DNA of 64,000 nucleotides. Origin: Acidobacteriota bacterium. Lineage in GTDB: Bacteria; Acidobacteriota; Polarisedimenticolia; J045. The first letter of the stretch is position 1. Every line of letters starts with the position of its first letter. The position numbers were made by a program, and so were the translations under genes. Below the pieces are notes generated by a model that ran no database searches, was not told where the DNA came from, and saw only the letters and a list, made by a program, of their open reading frames with translations. Below are positions 1-9,087 of this stretch, piece after piece. The DNA is taken from the NCBI GenBank assembly GCA_030949985.1, contig JAUZRX010000015.1:150289-214288 (forward strand), given 5' to 3'.

Positions 1-27
1 GGTGGGGCGGCGCCCCGACTTCGGTGC

Positions 28-33
28 TAGAAT
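28..33 (+). promoter_or_regulatory. possible -10 box upstream of tRNA-Pro(GGG)
   Basis: A TAGAAT hexamer lies 75 bases before the tRNA. No good -35 box is visible 16-18 bases upstream, but that region touches the window edge. The same hexamer sits upstream of der at 19978-19983. Weak call based on one hexamer. Confidence 0.25.
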
Positions 34-108
34 CCCCTGCCGTCGACGGGCGTGGCCGTGGGGCGACCCCACCCAGGCTGCTTGGCCCGTCGGCTGTCAG
101 CACCCGGT

Positions 109-185
109 CGGGGCGTGGCGCAGCCTGGTAGCGCACTCGCTTGGGGTGCGAGTGGTCGTCCGTTCAAATCGGATCGCCCCGACCA
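109..185 (+). tRNA. tRNA-Pro (anticodon GGG)
   Basis: A full cloverleaf can be folded. The seven-base acceptor stem pairs 109-115 with 175-181, followed by an A discriminator and an encoded CCA end at 183-185. The anticodon arm has a five-base CTCGC/GCGAG stem and the loop TTGGGGT, giving anticodon GGG, which reads CCC. The T loop TTCAAAT is canonical. It is convergent with the end of the SUF operon, 24 bases away. A second proline tRNA with anticodon CGG lies at 8496-8572 and shares the D arm. Confidence 0.95.
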
Positions 186-209
186 ATTCAACCCCTGCTT
201 TCCCGTCGT

Positions 210-521
210 TCACCAGATGCCCAGCCGGTCCTTGACCTCGTCGCTGGCCATCTCGGCCGGGTCCCAGGGCGGATCCCAGACCAGGTCGACGGTGGCGCTC
301 TCCACCTCGTCGAGGGATTCCACCGCGGCTTTCGTAGCGGCGATGATCTGGGGGCCGAGGGGGCACATGGGCGAGGTGAGGGTCATCGCCACCTTGACCG
401 AGCCGCTGTCCGGGGGGACCTCCACGTCGTAGATCAGTCCCATGTCGACGATGGAAAATCCCACCTCGGGGTCCTGAACGGGGCGAATCGCTTCGATCAC
501 CTTCTGCTTGTCGAGAGCCAT
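210..521 (-). CDS. SufT-like DUF59/MIP18 iron-sulphur assembly protein
   Basis: A 103-residue protein of the DUF59 (MIP18/SufT) family, which helps mature Fe-S proteins. The family core is visible: the DPEVGFSIVDMGLIY segment near residues 17-31 and the SPMCPLG segment around the conserved Cys52. It is the last gene of the SUF operon, starting four bases after the sufU stop. An AGGAG ribosome site precedes the ATG. Its location makes an Fe-S role likely; its exact client is unknown. Confidence 0.88.
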   Translation of the reverse strand: MALDKQKVIEAIRPVQDPEVGFSIVDMGLIYDVEVPPDSGSVKVAMTLTSPMCPLGPQIIAATKAAVESLDEVESATVDLVWDPPWDPAEMASDEVKDRLGIW

Positions 522-525
522 GTTG

Positions 526-1023
526 CTAGTCTCCTGATCTGTGGAGGGAGCCCTCCGGGTCTGGGGCGCAGTCGTCGAGCAGGGCATCGAGGCATTGCCA
601 CGGCAGCAGGGTGCAGGGGCGTCGGGCGGCGAGCCGGCGCACGCCGCCCAGGGCCTCGAGTTCGCCGAGTTCCACCTCGGTCTCCTGGTCGTCGTCGGTC
701 GCGGTGAGATAGGCCTGTACGGCCCGGGAAAGGCGTCGGGCGGCCTCGACCTCGATCCCGGCCAGCCGCTCGGCGAGCATGGAGGCGGAGGCCACCGACA
801 GGCTGCAGCCCCGAGTCCGAGCGCTGACGGCACGTATGCAACCGTCCGCCAGCTCCAGCTCCAGGGACAGGCGATCGCCGCAGAGGGGGTTGCGTGACTC
901 CCTCCTGCAGGTGGGGCGCTCGAGGGGCCTGGCGCCCCGGGGGTCGCGAAAATGGTCGAGGAGAATCTCCTGCCAGGTGTCGGGATCGTACTCAGGAGCG
1001 TTTGCCGAAGAGTTTTCGCGCAC
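526..1023 (-). CDS. sufU: SufU-type Fe-S assembly / sulphur acceptor protein
   Basis: A 165-residue IscU/SufU family protein that takes persulphide sulphur from SufS. The three ligand cysteines are at 48 (in NPLCGDRL), 73 (in RGCSLSVA) and 137 (in RPCTLLPW), with Asp50 beside the first. The insertion between the second and third cysteines and the CTLLPW motif are typical of SufU rather than IscU. It starts at a GTG 32 bases inside the end of sufS. No closer start would keep the conserved helix WQEILLDHFRDP, so the overlap appears real. The two products are partners, so coupled translation makes sense. Confidence 0.9.
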   Translation of the reverse strand: MRENSSANAPEYDPDTWQEILLDHFRDPRGARPLERPTCRRESRNPLCGDRLSLELELADGCIRAVSARTRGCSLSVASASMLAERLAGIEVEAARRLSRAVQAYLTATDDDQETEVELGELEALGGVRRLAARRPCTLLPWQCLDALLDDCAPDPEGSLHRSGD

Positions 1024-2281
1024 GGATGATCCCCTCGATCAGGGTGTCGACTTCCTCCCGCGTATTGTAGACGCCGAAGGAGGCCCTGGCGCTGGCCGCG
1101 ATTCCGAGGCGCTGGTGGAGCGGTTGTGCGCAGTGGTGTCCCGCGCGAATCGCGATGCCCCGGCTGTCGAGGAAGGCCGCCAGGTCCTGGGCATGAACGT
1201 CACGGTCGACGAAGGTCACCAGGCCCGACTTGAGGTCGCCGCGGAAGGGGCCGTAGACGGTCACACCGCCGAGTTCCCGCAGCCGATCGAGGGCGTAATC
1301 CGTCAGTTCCACGCTGTGACGGCGTACCCGCTCCATGCCCAGGGACATCAAGTACTCCGCCGCTGCGGCCAATCCGAGCGCTCCCGCCACGTTGGGGGTG
1401 CCGGCCTCGAAGCGGTGGGGCGGCGCGGCGAAGGTGGTCTTGTCGAAGGTGACGGTTTCGATCATCTCGCCGCCGCCGTGGAAGGGCTCCATGGCCTCGA
1501 GTCTCTCCCGGCGGCCGACCAGCGCGCCGACGCCCATCGGACCGTAGAGCTTGTGCCCGGAGAAGGCTAGGAAGTCGCAGCCGAGGTCGTGGAAGTTCAC
1601 CGGCATGTGGGGGACGGACTGGGCGCCGTCCACCACGCACAGGGCTTCGGGGGCCGCCTGGCGCACCTGGGCGATCATCTCCCGCACCGGATTGACCGTG
1701 CCCAGCACGTTGGAGGCATGGACCAGCGAGAAGACGCGGATCTTTTCCGTCAGCAGGCTGCGGAAGCTCTCCTGGCAGAGCTGCCCCGAGGGCTCGAAGG
1801 GCACGTAGAGCAGCCGGGCCCCCACCTCCCTGGCCAGGATCTGCCAGGGCACGATATTCGAGTGGTGCTCCATCTCGGTCAGCAGCACCACGTCGCCGGC
1901 GCGCAGGTGGCGCCGTGCCCAGGCGTAGGCCAGCAGGTTGAGGGACTCGGTGGTCGAGCGCGTCCAGACCACCTGGGAGGCGTCCGCGCCCACCATCCGG
2001 GCGACGACGGCCCGGGCGTTTTCGTAGGCTTCCGTGGCCTCCTCCGCCAGTGTATGAGCGCCGCGATGCACGTTGGCATTCAGGCGCTCGTAGTAGTCGA
2101 CCAGGGTGTCGATCACCACCTGGGGTTTCTGGCTGGTGGCGGCGCTGTCCAGGTAGACCAGGGGCTTGCCGTGGATGCGCCGGTCCAGGATGGGGAAGTC
2201 CCGTCGGATCGCTTCGACGTTCAGCCGGCCGTGGGCGTCGAGGCGGGGATCCCGTTCCGCAGGTGATACGCCCGCACTCAT
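992..2281 (-). CDS. sufS: cysteine desulfurase SufS (group II)
   Basis: A 429-residue PLP enzyme that removes sulphur from cysteine to give alanine and a protein persulphide for Fe-S assembly. The PLP lysine is Lys244 in SGHKLYGPMG, and the active-site cysteine is Cys384 in RAGHHCAQPL, the short-loop form typical of group II SufS. The N-terminal LDSAATSQKP segment is also family-typical. The ATG lies one base after the sufD stop, so the genes are tightly linked. Length is close to the usual 405-420 residues, with about 20 extra residues at the N terminus. Confidence 0.95.
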   Translation of the reverse strand: MSAGVSPAERDPRLDAHGRLNVEAIRRDFPILDRRIHGKPLVYLDSAATSQKPQVVIDTLVDYYERLNANVHRGAHTLAEEATEAYENARAVVARMVGADASQVVWTRSTTESLNLLAYAWARRHLRAGDVVLLTEMEHHSNIVPWQILAREVGARLLYVPFEPSGQLCQESFRSLLTEKIRVFSLVHASNVLGTVNPVREMIAQVRQAAPEALCVVDGAQSVPHMPVNFHDLGCDFLAFSGHKLYGPMGVGALVGRRERLEAMEPFHGGGEMIETVTFDKTTFAAPPHRFEAGTPNVAGALGLAAAAEYLMSLGMERVRRHSVELTDYALDRLRELGGVTVYGPFRGDLKSGLVTFVDRDVHAQDLAAFLDSRGIAIRAGHHCAQPLHQRLGIAASARASFGVYNTREEVDTLIEGIIRARKLFGKRS

Positions 2282-2282
2282 T

Positions 2283-3500
2283 TCAGCCCTCCAGCTGCCG
2301 GCGGACGAGTTGTCGCAGGGCTTGACGACAGTTTTCCACCGGCACCTTCTCGATCAGGGGTTCGAAAAAGCCCGTGACCACCAGGCGGATGGCCTCTTCC
2401 CGGGGCAACCCGCGGGAGGCGAGGTAGTAGAGCATCGTCTCGTCTACCGGTCCCACGGTGGCGCCGTGCTTGGCCTGCACGTCATCGGTCATGATTTCCA
2501 GCTCAGGCAGGGATACCGCCCGGGCCCGCTCCGAGAGCAGCAGGTTGCGATTTTCCTGCCAGGCCTCAGCGCGCTCACCCTGTTCGCCGATCCACAGCAA
2601 CCCCGTGGCCGCCGATCGTGCCTCGTCGGCCAGAACGGCGCGCACGTCCATACCGCTGCGGCAGTCGGGGGCGTGGAGGCGTTGCACGGTGTGATGGTCG
2701 AACCGCTGGCGGCCCCGGCCATAGACCAGGCCGAAAACGTTGGACTCGGCTCCGCGGCCTAGCAGTTCGGCCCGCAGATCGGCCTTGACCACGCCGCCGC
2801 CGAAGGAGCCGAAGACGTAGTCCAGCCGCGCCCCGGCGGCGAGGTGGACAGCCGTGGTGGTGTGCAGGACAGAGCCCGCGGGAGCGTCCTGGATGCTGAC
2901 GTAGTTCAGGCCGGCCCCGTCTTCAAGGACGATCTCCACGCTGCGGTGAAGCATGGCTCCGGCCTCGATTGGGGCGGGGCTGCTCACCTCGTCGACCAGG
3001 GTCAGCGTGGCGCCGCGTTCGACGACGATCAGTGTGCGGGGCAGGAGCACGCCCTCGGCACCGGAGAGGTCGGTGTGGGTTCGCAGGGTCTGAGTCGGGT
3101 GGGTGCCGGCCGGTACGCGCACCAGCAGCCCGCCGGACCACAAGGCGGCATGGAGCGCCGCGAACAGGGAGTCGTCCGCCGGGAGCACGTGCCCCAGGTG
3201 ACGCTGGAGCAGTTCGGGCAGCTCGCGGGCGGCCGTCGCCAGGTCCATGACCACCAGGCCCTCGCCGTGGGCCGGGGGGTGTTCGCTGCGGGCCGCGGTG
3301 GGACGCAGCGGAGTTCCCGCCGGGAAGAGCAGCCGGCGGGGGTTGGTGTAGCGCCAGCGATGCTGGCTGCGCGGTGGAAGTTCGAGCTGGGCGCGGAGCT
3401 GCCAGGCCTGCTCGCGCACCCGGCGCAGCCACTCGGGCTCGCCGGCCGAAATCGTTTCGAAGGCCTGGCGTTCCATTTCCTGTTGCGTGATCTCGTTCAC
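2283..3500 (-). CDS. sufD: SUF scaffold subunit SufD
   Basis: A 405-residue SufB/SufD family protein that forms the SufBCD scaffold on which clusters are built. The C-terminal family region is clear: KHGATVGPVDETMLYYLASR, then the segment leading into GFFEPLIEKVP. It is more divergent in the N-terminal half than SufB and lacks SufB's cysteine arrangement, which fits SufD. The start is a GTG at 3500, 58 bases after the sufB stop. It is coupled to sufS one base downstream. Confidence 0.9.
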   Translation of the reverse strand: MNEITQQEMERQAFETISAGEPEWLRRVREQAWQLRAQLELPPRSQHRWRYTNPRRLLFPAGTPLRPTAARSEHPPAHGEGLVVMDLATAARELPELLQRHLGHVLPADDSLFAALHAALWSGGLLVRVPAGTHPTQTLRTHTDLSGAEGVLLPRTLIVVERGATLTLVDEVSSPAPIEAGAMLHRSVEIVLEDGAGLNYVSIQDAPAGSVLHTTTAVHLAAGARLDYVFGSFGGGVVKADLRAELLGRGAESNVFGLVYGRGRQRFDHHTVQRLHAPDCRSGMDVRAVLADEARSAATGLLWIGEQGERAEAWQENRNLLLSERARAVSLPELEIMTDDVQAKHGATVGPVDETMLYYLASRGLPREEAIRLVVTGFFEPLIEKVPVENCRQALRQLVRRQLEG

Positions 3501-3558
3501 CTTGCCTGTCCCATCTGCCGGGCGTCGAAGCCCGGTTGCTTGGCGTGGAATCCGGGGT

Positions 3559-4970
3559 CTAGCCGACGGATCCTTCCATTTCGAGTTCGATCAGCCGGTT
3601 GAGTTCCACGGCGTACTCCATGGGCAGCTCCCGGGTGAAGGGCTCGATGAAGCCGTTGACGATCATCATCGTGGCCTGCTCCTGGCTCAGTCCGCGACTC
3701 ATCAGGTAGTAGAGCTGGTCCTCGCCGACCCGGCTCACCGTCGCCTCGTGTTCCACGTTGACGGATTCCTCGGCCACCTCCATGGTGGGATAGGTGTCCG
3801 AACGGGAGTGCGGGTCGAGAATCAACGCGTCGCACTGCACGTTGATCCGGCATCCGGTGGCGCCGGGGTTGACCTTCACCAGGCCGCGGTAGGAGCCTCG
3901 CCCGCCATCTTTGGAGATCGACTTGGAGGTGATGCGGGAGGTCGTGTTGGGTGCCGCGTGGATCATCTTGGCCCCGGCGTCCTGGTTCTGGTCCCGGCCG
4001 GAGAAGGCGATCGAGAGGACCTCGCCATGGGCTCGCTCGCCACGCAGGATGATGGCGGGATACTTCATCGTCAGCTTGGAGCCCAGGTTGCCGTCGACCC
4101 AGTCCACCCGCGCTCCCTCGTAGGCCACGGCCCGTTTGGTGACGAGGTTGAAGACGTTGCGTGACCAGTTCTGGATCGTGGTGTAGCGGATCGAGGCGTC
4201 CTTGAGCGCGATCAGTTCGACCACCGCCGAGTGCAACGAGTCCTTGCGGTAGATCGGCGCGGTGCAGCCCTCGATGTAGTGCACCGAGGAGCCCTCGTCG
4301 CAGATGATCAGCGTTCGCTCGAACTGTCCCACCGACTCGGTGTTGATGCGAAAGTAGGCTTGGAGAGGAATATCCACCTTGCGCCCCGGGGGGACGTAGA
4401 CGAAGGAGCCTCCCGACCACACGGCGGTGTTGAGAGCCGAGAACTTGTTGTCGGTGGCGGGAATCACGCTGCCGAAGTACTTCTTGACGACCTCCGGGTA
4501 GCGCTTGAGGCCGTCGTCCATGGACATGAAGAGCACTCCTTGCTTTTCCAGCTCTTCCTGTACCGAGTGGTAGACCACCTCAGACTCGTACTGGGCGGTG
4601 ACGCCGGAGAGGAACTTGCGTTCCGCTTCCGGAATGCCCAGGCGGTCGAAGGTTTCCTTGATCTCGTCGGGCACGTCGTCCCAGTCCGCCGCCTCGCTCT
4701 CACCGGGGCGCACGTAGTAGGTGATGTCGTCGAAGTCGATCTCGGCCAGCAGCTCGCAGTTGCCCCAGGTGGGCATCGGTCGCTGGACGAAGTGACGGTA
4801 GGCCTTGACCCGCGCCTCGGTCATCCAGGCCGGTTCTTCCTTGATGGCGGAGATCTGTCGCACCACGTCTTCGTCGAGCCCCTTGCGGGTGCGAAAGACC
4901 GAGGTGTCCGGCATGGAAAAGCCGTACTTCTCTTCGTAGTTGTCACCGATGTTCAGGTCTGGATGGGTGG

Positions 4971-4974
<4 letters not shown>
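3559..4974 (-). CDS. sufB: SUF scaffold subunit SufB
   Basis: A 471-residue protein and the main cluster-binding subunit of the SufBC2D scaffold. Highly conserved stretches are present, including [13 protein letters not shown] with its cysteine, [10 protein letters not shown] and [12 protein letters not shown] near the C terminus. Length matches SufB (about 465-495). The ATG overlaps the sufC stop by four bases (ATGA), so the reading frame upstream of 4974 is not coding for SufB. It depends on SufC ATPase activity for assembly. Confidence 0.95.
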
Positions 4975-5744
<770 letters not shown>

Positions 5745-5790
5745 GGCTGCTGGGCTCCGATCCGGCTCGTTGCCGGAAAAATGCTGTCGA

Positions 5791-6297
5791 TCAGGAAGAC
5801 GTGGCGGCCCGGTCGGAATCCGCCTCCGTCGAGAGTTCCAGGGCAGGATGTCGGTGGCTGAGCGCACGGACGACGTTGCGCATGGCCGACTCCTCGCGGA
5901 GAAGGTCGGCGATGGTGAGGGCCGAGAGGAAATCGTGGACCACTTGCTCGAGGCGGGCCCACATGGGGCGCAGGCTGCATTCGGCGTGGTGCACGCACCC
6001 CGCGCGGTCGCCCCGGTCCCCATGGCAGCGCTCGAGCTGGAAGAGTTCGCCGGCCACTCCTTCGAGGACCTCCGCCAGGGAGATCTGCTCGGCGGGGCGG
6101 GCGAGGAGGTAGCCGCCATCCTTGCCCCGCAGGCTGCGGGCCAGGCCCATGCTTCGCAGGCGGGCCATGACCTTGGCGGTGTTTTCCTCGCTCAGGCCTT
6201 CCAGCTCGGCGATGGCGCCGATGGTCAGCTTGCCCTCGGCACGGGCAAGCTGGCTCAGGCAACGGACGGCGTATTCCTCGAGTGTGCTGATCTTCAT
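5791..6297 (-). CDS. Rrf2-family Fe-S-sensing regulator of the SUF operon
   Basis: A 168-residue Rrf2/IscR family repressor. The N-terminal winged helix begins [14 protein letters not shown] and contains the family [11 protein letters not shown] segment. Three cysteines at 91, 101 and 107 (C-x9-C-x5-C) sit where IscR binds a [2Fe-2S] cluster; the HxxxC after the second cysteine is also typical. As the first gene of the operon it most likely represses sufC-T when clusters are plentiful. The C-terminal tail of about 60 residues has no clear match. The ATG at 6297 is only about a dozen bases from a possible -10 box. Confidence 0.9.
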   Translation of the reverse strand: MKISTLEEYAVRCLSQLARAEGKLTIGAIAELEGLSEENTAKVMARLRSMGLARSLRGKDGGYLLARPAEQISLAEVLEGVAGELFQLERCHGDRGDRAGCVHHAECSLRPMWARLEQVVHDFLSALTIADLLREESAMRNVVRALSHRHPALELSTEADSDRAATSS

Positions 6298-6307
6298 GGT
6301 ACCTCGA

Positions 6308-6335
6308 AGGTTACTAATCTGGACTTTCTTGTCAA
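6308..6335 (-). promoter_or_regulatory. candidate SUF operon promoter
   Basis: On the minus strand, TTGACA (6335-6330) is followed by a 16-base spacer and TAACCT (6313-6308). The -35 is perfect; the -10 is poor but matches the TA....T pattern seen at other promoters in this window. Transcription would begin near 6301, giving an rrf2 leader of only a few bases. An alternative -10, TATACT at 6340-6335, would give a leader of about 30 bases. The sequence does not decide between them. Confidence 0.5.
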
Positions 6336-6340
6336 GTATA
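6316..6340 (-). promoter_or_regulatory. candidate IscR-like (Rrf2) operator
   Basis: On the minus strand, ATACTTGAC, six bases, then GTCCAGAT form an imperfect dyad. This resembles the E. coli IscR type 1 site (ATA..YYGACT....AGTCRR..TAT), with one base less between the half-sites. It overlaps the -35 box of the SUF promoter, which is where an autorepressor would bind. Family knowledge supports such a site; the exact match is by eye. Confidence 0.4.
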
Positions 6341-6412
6341 GATTGTAGCATTTCCCGGTAAGTCGCGCCGAGCCGCGGTGCGGGGGTGGGGTGGACGGTC
6401 GAGGAGGCGGGT

Positions 6413-6754
6413 TCAGCCCAGCAGCAGAGAGGGGGAGAGGTCGGCCAGCCGGCGCCGGCCCTGGGGCCGGACGAAATGAAGGAAGGCGGTCCAGGCGTAA
6501 CACAGGCGCATGTGGAAGGGTGCCTTGCCGGGCAGGCGTTCGGGGTGATGGTGCAGTTCCGCCAGGCGCATGGAGGCGGCCAGGACCAGTCGCTCGAGGA
6601 CTTCATCCCAGTCGCGGCCCTCCGCCCGCAGATGCAGTTCGAGGCAATAGCCCACCCAGCGGCCGCCCCGGCGGGGGCGATAGCCGCAGCAACGCAGCAG
6701 CCCGGGAAGCCGGTCGTCCGGTGACGGGGTGGAGGCGCAGCGGGAGTCGACCAT
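6413..6754 (-). CDS. small unknown protein, HicB-like core
   Basis: A 113-residue protein I cannot assign firmly. The stretch GGRWVGYCLELHLRAEGRDW, followed by a helix, reads like the HicB/DUF1902 fold (aromatic, then CLELxLxxxG, then DEVLERL). HicB antitoxins are similar in size. No HicA toxin partner is beside it. It is transcribed away from surE, and the 130 bases between them hold the surE promoter. The frame is open further upstream to 6919, but that part overlaps surE and its composition looks non-coding. The function is open. Confidence 0.6.
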   Translation of the reverse strand: MVDSRCASTPSPDDRLPGLLRCCGYRPRRGGRWVGYCLELHLRAEGRDWDEVLERLVLAASMRLAELHHHPERLPGKAPFHMRLCYAWTAFLHFVRPQGRRRLADLSPSLLLG

Positions 6755-6805
6755 GGGACAAGTGTACCGCGACCCTCTCCGCGGAGCGACGAGGTCGGGG
6801 CGACG

Positions 6806-6835
6806 TTGACTGCCGCGGGGCCTCGGGCCTAACCT
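6806..6835 (+). promoter_or_regulatory. surE-pcm promoter
   Basis: TTGACT (6806-6811), an 18-base spacer and TAACCT (6830-6835). Transcription would start near 6842, about 43 bases before the surE ATG. The -10 box matches only TA and the last T, as at other sites here. Confidence 0.55.
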
Positions 6836-6884
6836 GCGGGTCCACGGCGCCAGCCGGGCCACTGTACGGAAGGGGACGAGGTCG

Positions 6885-7652
6885 ATGACGAGCGCGGGAC
6901 CGCGGGTCCTGGTGACCAACGACGATGGGATTCATGCGGCCTCCCTCGAGTGCCTCGCCCGGGAGGCCGGACGCGTCCTGGGGCCGGTGACGGTGATCGC
7001 TCCCGACCGGGAGCGTTCGGGGGTCGCCCACGGTTTGACTATTCGTCAGCCCCTGCGGGCGATGCGTGTGGGCCCCGCCTCCTGGGCCGTGGAGGGCACT
7101 CCCACGGATTGCGTCAACCTGGCCTTCCTGGGTCTGCTCGACGCCCCGCCCCAGCTTGTCCTGTCGGGCATCAATGGAGGCTACAACCTGGGGGAAGATC
7201 TGACCTATTCGGGTACGGTGGCGGCGGCCATGGAAGGTCGACTGTTCGGTGTCCCCTCGGTGGCGGTTTCCTGCGCTTCCGGGGTGGGGCGGGAAGTGCT
7301 CGAGCGGGCCGCCGCGATCGCCTGCCGGCTGGCGAGGGCCATGCTCGAGATGGAGACCCCCGCCGACCTCTTCCTCAACGTCAACGTTCCCGCCGAGCCC
7401 CGGGGCTTGCGCATCACGCGCCAGGGGCGGCGTCGTTGCCGGCAGGGGCTGATTCGCCGGAAGGATCCGAAAGGGGAGGAGATCTTCTGGCTGACCCTGG
7501 CCGGGGCGCGCTGGGAAGACGACGAACGCGCCGATCACCACGCGGTGGCCGAGGGCCTGGTTTCGGTCACGCCTCTTCATGCGGACCTGACCTTCCGCGG
7601 GGCCTACGAATCACTCGTACCCTGGGAGAGCGAACGGGAGATTCTGGGATGA
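6885..7652 (+). CDS. surE: 5'-nucleotidase SurE
   Basis: A 255-residue SurE phosphatase that hydrolyses nucleoside monophosphates. The metal-binding NDDGI motif is at residues 12-16, and VVAPD-like and SGINxGxNLG-like signatures (here IAPDRERSG and LSGINGGYNLG) follow. The YSGTVAAAMEG segment completes the active site. Length is typical. The gene pair surE-pcm is conserved in many bacteria and linked to stationary-phase survival and protein repair. The stop overlaps the pcm ATG by four bases. Confidence 0.95.
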   Translation: MTSAGPRVLVTNDDGIHAASLECLAREAGRVLGPVTVIAPDRERSGVAHGLTIRQPLRAMRVGPASWAVEGTPTDCVNLAFLGLLDAPPQLVLSGINGGYNLGEDLTYSGTVAAAMEGRLFGVPSVAVSCASGVGREVLERAAAIACRLARAMLEMETPADLFLNVNVPAEPRGLRITRQGRRRCRQGLIRRKDPKGEEIFWLTLAGARWEDDERADHHAVAEGLVSVTPLHADLTFRGAYESLVPWESEREILG

Positions 7653-8383
7653 ATCGGGTCGATCATCGCCGCTATGAGCGGGCACGCCGGGAAATGACCG
7701 AGCGGCTCGCGCGCCAGGGCATCGCCGATCCGCGGGTGCTGGCCGCCCTGGGGCGCGTGCCCCGGCACCTTTTCGTGGACCCCGCCCTGGCGGGCCAGGC
7801 CTACGAGGACGTGCGCCTGCCCCTGGGGCTGGGCCAGACCATCAGCCAGCCCTGGACGGTGGCCCGCCTGGCCGAACTGGTGCAGGCCCCCGAGGGAAGC
7901 CGGGTGCTGGAGATCGGGGCGGGGTCGGGCTACCAGGCGGCGGTCCTGGCCGAGATGGGGCTGATCGTCTTCACCGTCGAGCGCCATGCCGAACTGGCCC
8001 GGACAGCAGCGGCCCGGCTGCGGGAGCTCGGCTACCTGCGGGCGACGGTCAAGCACTTCGACGGAAGCTACGGCTGGGCCGCGATGGGCCCCTACAGGGC
8101 GGTGGTGGTCACGGCTGCCGCACCGGAAGTGCCCGACACCCTGCTGCGGCAGCTCGAGACCGGAGGCCGTCTGGTCCTGCCCCTGGCCCGGGACGGGGAA
8201 GACGAGCAACGCCTGGTGGTGGTGCGCAAGCTGCCCGGTGAGGCTTTCGAGCAGGAAGATCACGGCGCGGCTTCCTTCGTGCCGCTGATCGGCCGCTACG
8301 GTTACGGTCGCGACCCGAAGGGTTCCGCCGTCGGCCCTTCGGGCGGCGCCCCCGGTCGGGGTCCGGGCCCCGGTGCGCGTTGA
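7649..8383 (+). CDS. pcm: protein-L-isoaspartate O-methyltransferase
   Basis: A 244-residue SAM-dependent repair methyltransferase for isomerised aspartates. The family substrate loop GQTISQPW is at residues 62-69, and the SAM-binding VLEIGAGSGYQAAVL is at 86-100. The fold ends around residue 215; a Gly/Pro/Arg-rich tail of about 25 residues follows and may be disordered. The tail's TGA sits inside the -35 box of the following tRNA promoter. Start set by the ATGA overlap with surE. Confidence 0.94.
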   Translation: MNRVDHRRYERARREMTERLARQGIADPRVLAALGRVPRHLFVDPALAGQAYEDVRLPLGLGQTISQPWTVARLAELVQAPEGSRVLEIGAGSGYQAAVLAEMGLIVFTVERHAELARTAAARLRELGYLRATVKHFDGSYGWAAMGPYRAVVVTAAAPEVPDTLLRQLETGGRLVLPLARDGEDEQRLVVVRKLPGEAFEQEDHGAASFVPLIGRYGYGRDPKGSAVGPSGGAPGRGPGPGAR

Positions 8384-8408
8384 CAGGGCCCGTCGCGTCG
8401 GCTACCTT
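8380..8408 (+). promoter_or_regulatory. tRNA-Pro(CGG) promoter overlapping the pcm stop
   Basis: TTGACA (8380-8385), a 17-base spacer and TACCTT (8403-8408). The pcm stop TGA is bases 2-4 of the -35 box. The start would be near 8415, leaving an 80-base leader before the tRNA. Confidence 0.6.
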
Positions 8409-8495
8409 TCCGCGGCGCAGGGGCCTCTCCTCCCGGAAAAGCCCCCCGTCGGCGCCGTCCCGGGACGCCGCGGCAAGCGCTTGTAGGTTCAAGGT

Positions 8496-8572
8496 CGGGG
8501 TGTAGCGCAGCCTGGTAGCGCACTTGCTTCGGGAGCAAGGGGTCCCCGGTTCAAATCCGGGCACCCCGACCA
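8496..8572 (+). tRNA. tRNA-Pro (anticodon CGG)
   Basis: The acceptor stem pairs 8496-8502 (CGGGGTG) with 8562-8568 (CACCCCG), with an A discriminator and encoded CCA at 8570-8572. The anticodon stem is CTTGC/GCAAG with loop TTCGGGA, giving CGG, which reads CCG. The T loop TTCAAAT is canonical. The D arm is the same as in the GGG isoacceptor at 109-185. With no phage or integrase gene behind it, there is no sign that it is an attachment site. Confidence 0.95.
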
Positions 8573-9087
8573 GATCCATCCTCCAAATATCTCCCAAGTT
8601 GAGAGCCCGAATTCAGAGGTCGAGGTTTTGTCCCGCCGGTCGCCACCGGAGCGCCATTTCCTATGGGCCGGCATCTGCTCTTCGAGCGGCGGGAGCTGGA
8701 AGCCTCTCTCCAGCCTGCGCGATGGCGGCAGTAGCGGCGCGCGCCACTCGCGAGCCGGTTTGCCCTGGAGACAGGTTTTTTCCTCCGACGGCGGTCTCGC
8801 CGGCAGGGTTGCTGGCGCCGCTGTGGTTGACCGACGGGACGCACCTCCTGCTTCCGGCGCGGGTCGCCCCTGAGCGGTGACGGCTTCCGGCCACCGCCGC
8901 CCGACCCACAACCGTTGGGCCGAGGGGGCCACGCCGCAGCGTTGACAGCAGTGGGGGCCGGTGCTAGCTTCCGCGCACCGGAAGCACGGTCGAATCAGGG
9001 CCGTACGGGCCTGTGCCCGGCCCGCGAGTGGCGCGGCCGACTCCACTTGGGCCCCGGACGCGATTCCTGGTCCAGCGTTCCCCGGGG
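8573..9087. other. 515-base stretch without a convincing gene
   Basis: Open frames exist on both strands but none has a recognisable product, a good ribosome site or composition like the neighbouring genes. A few short inverted repeats occur. The only supported element is the promoter at 8942-8970. A transcribed leader of about 110 bases would run from there to the response-regulator gene. Confidence 0.5.
8942..8970 (+). promoter_or_regulatory. promoter of response regulator-valS transcript
   Basis: TTGACA (8942-8947), a 17-base spacer and TAGCTT (8965-8970). It is the only good promoter before the response regulator, valS, nadC and birA genes, which are joined by four-base overlaps. A leader of about 110 bases precedes the first start codon; I see no T-box motif in it. 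Confidence 0.6.

Noticed and set aside
6603..7580. A 325-codon minus-strand open frame
   Set aside because: It is antisense to surE, which has all its motifs; the composition is that of a shadow frame.
8977..9087. A T-box leader before the valS operon
   Set aside because: No T-box sequence or specifier loop for valine is visible, and the first gene is a response regulator.
8496..9087. An integration site at tRNA-Pro(CGG)
   Set aside because: No integrase, repeat of the tRNA 3' end or phage-like gene follows.
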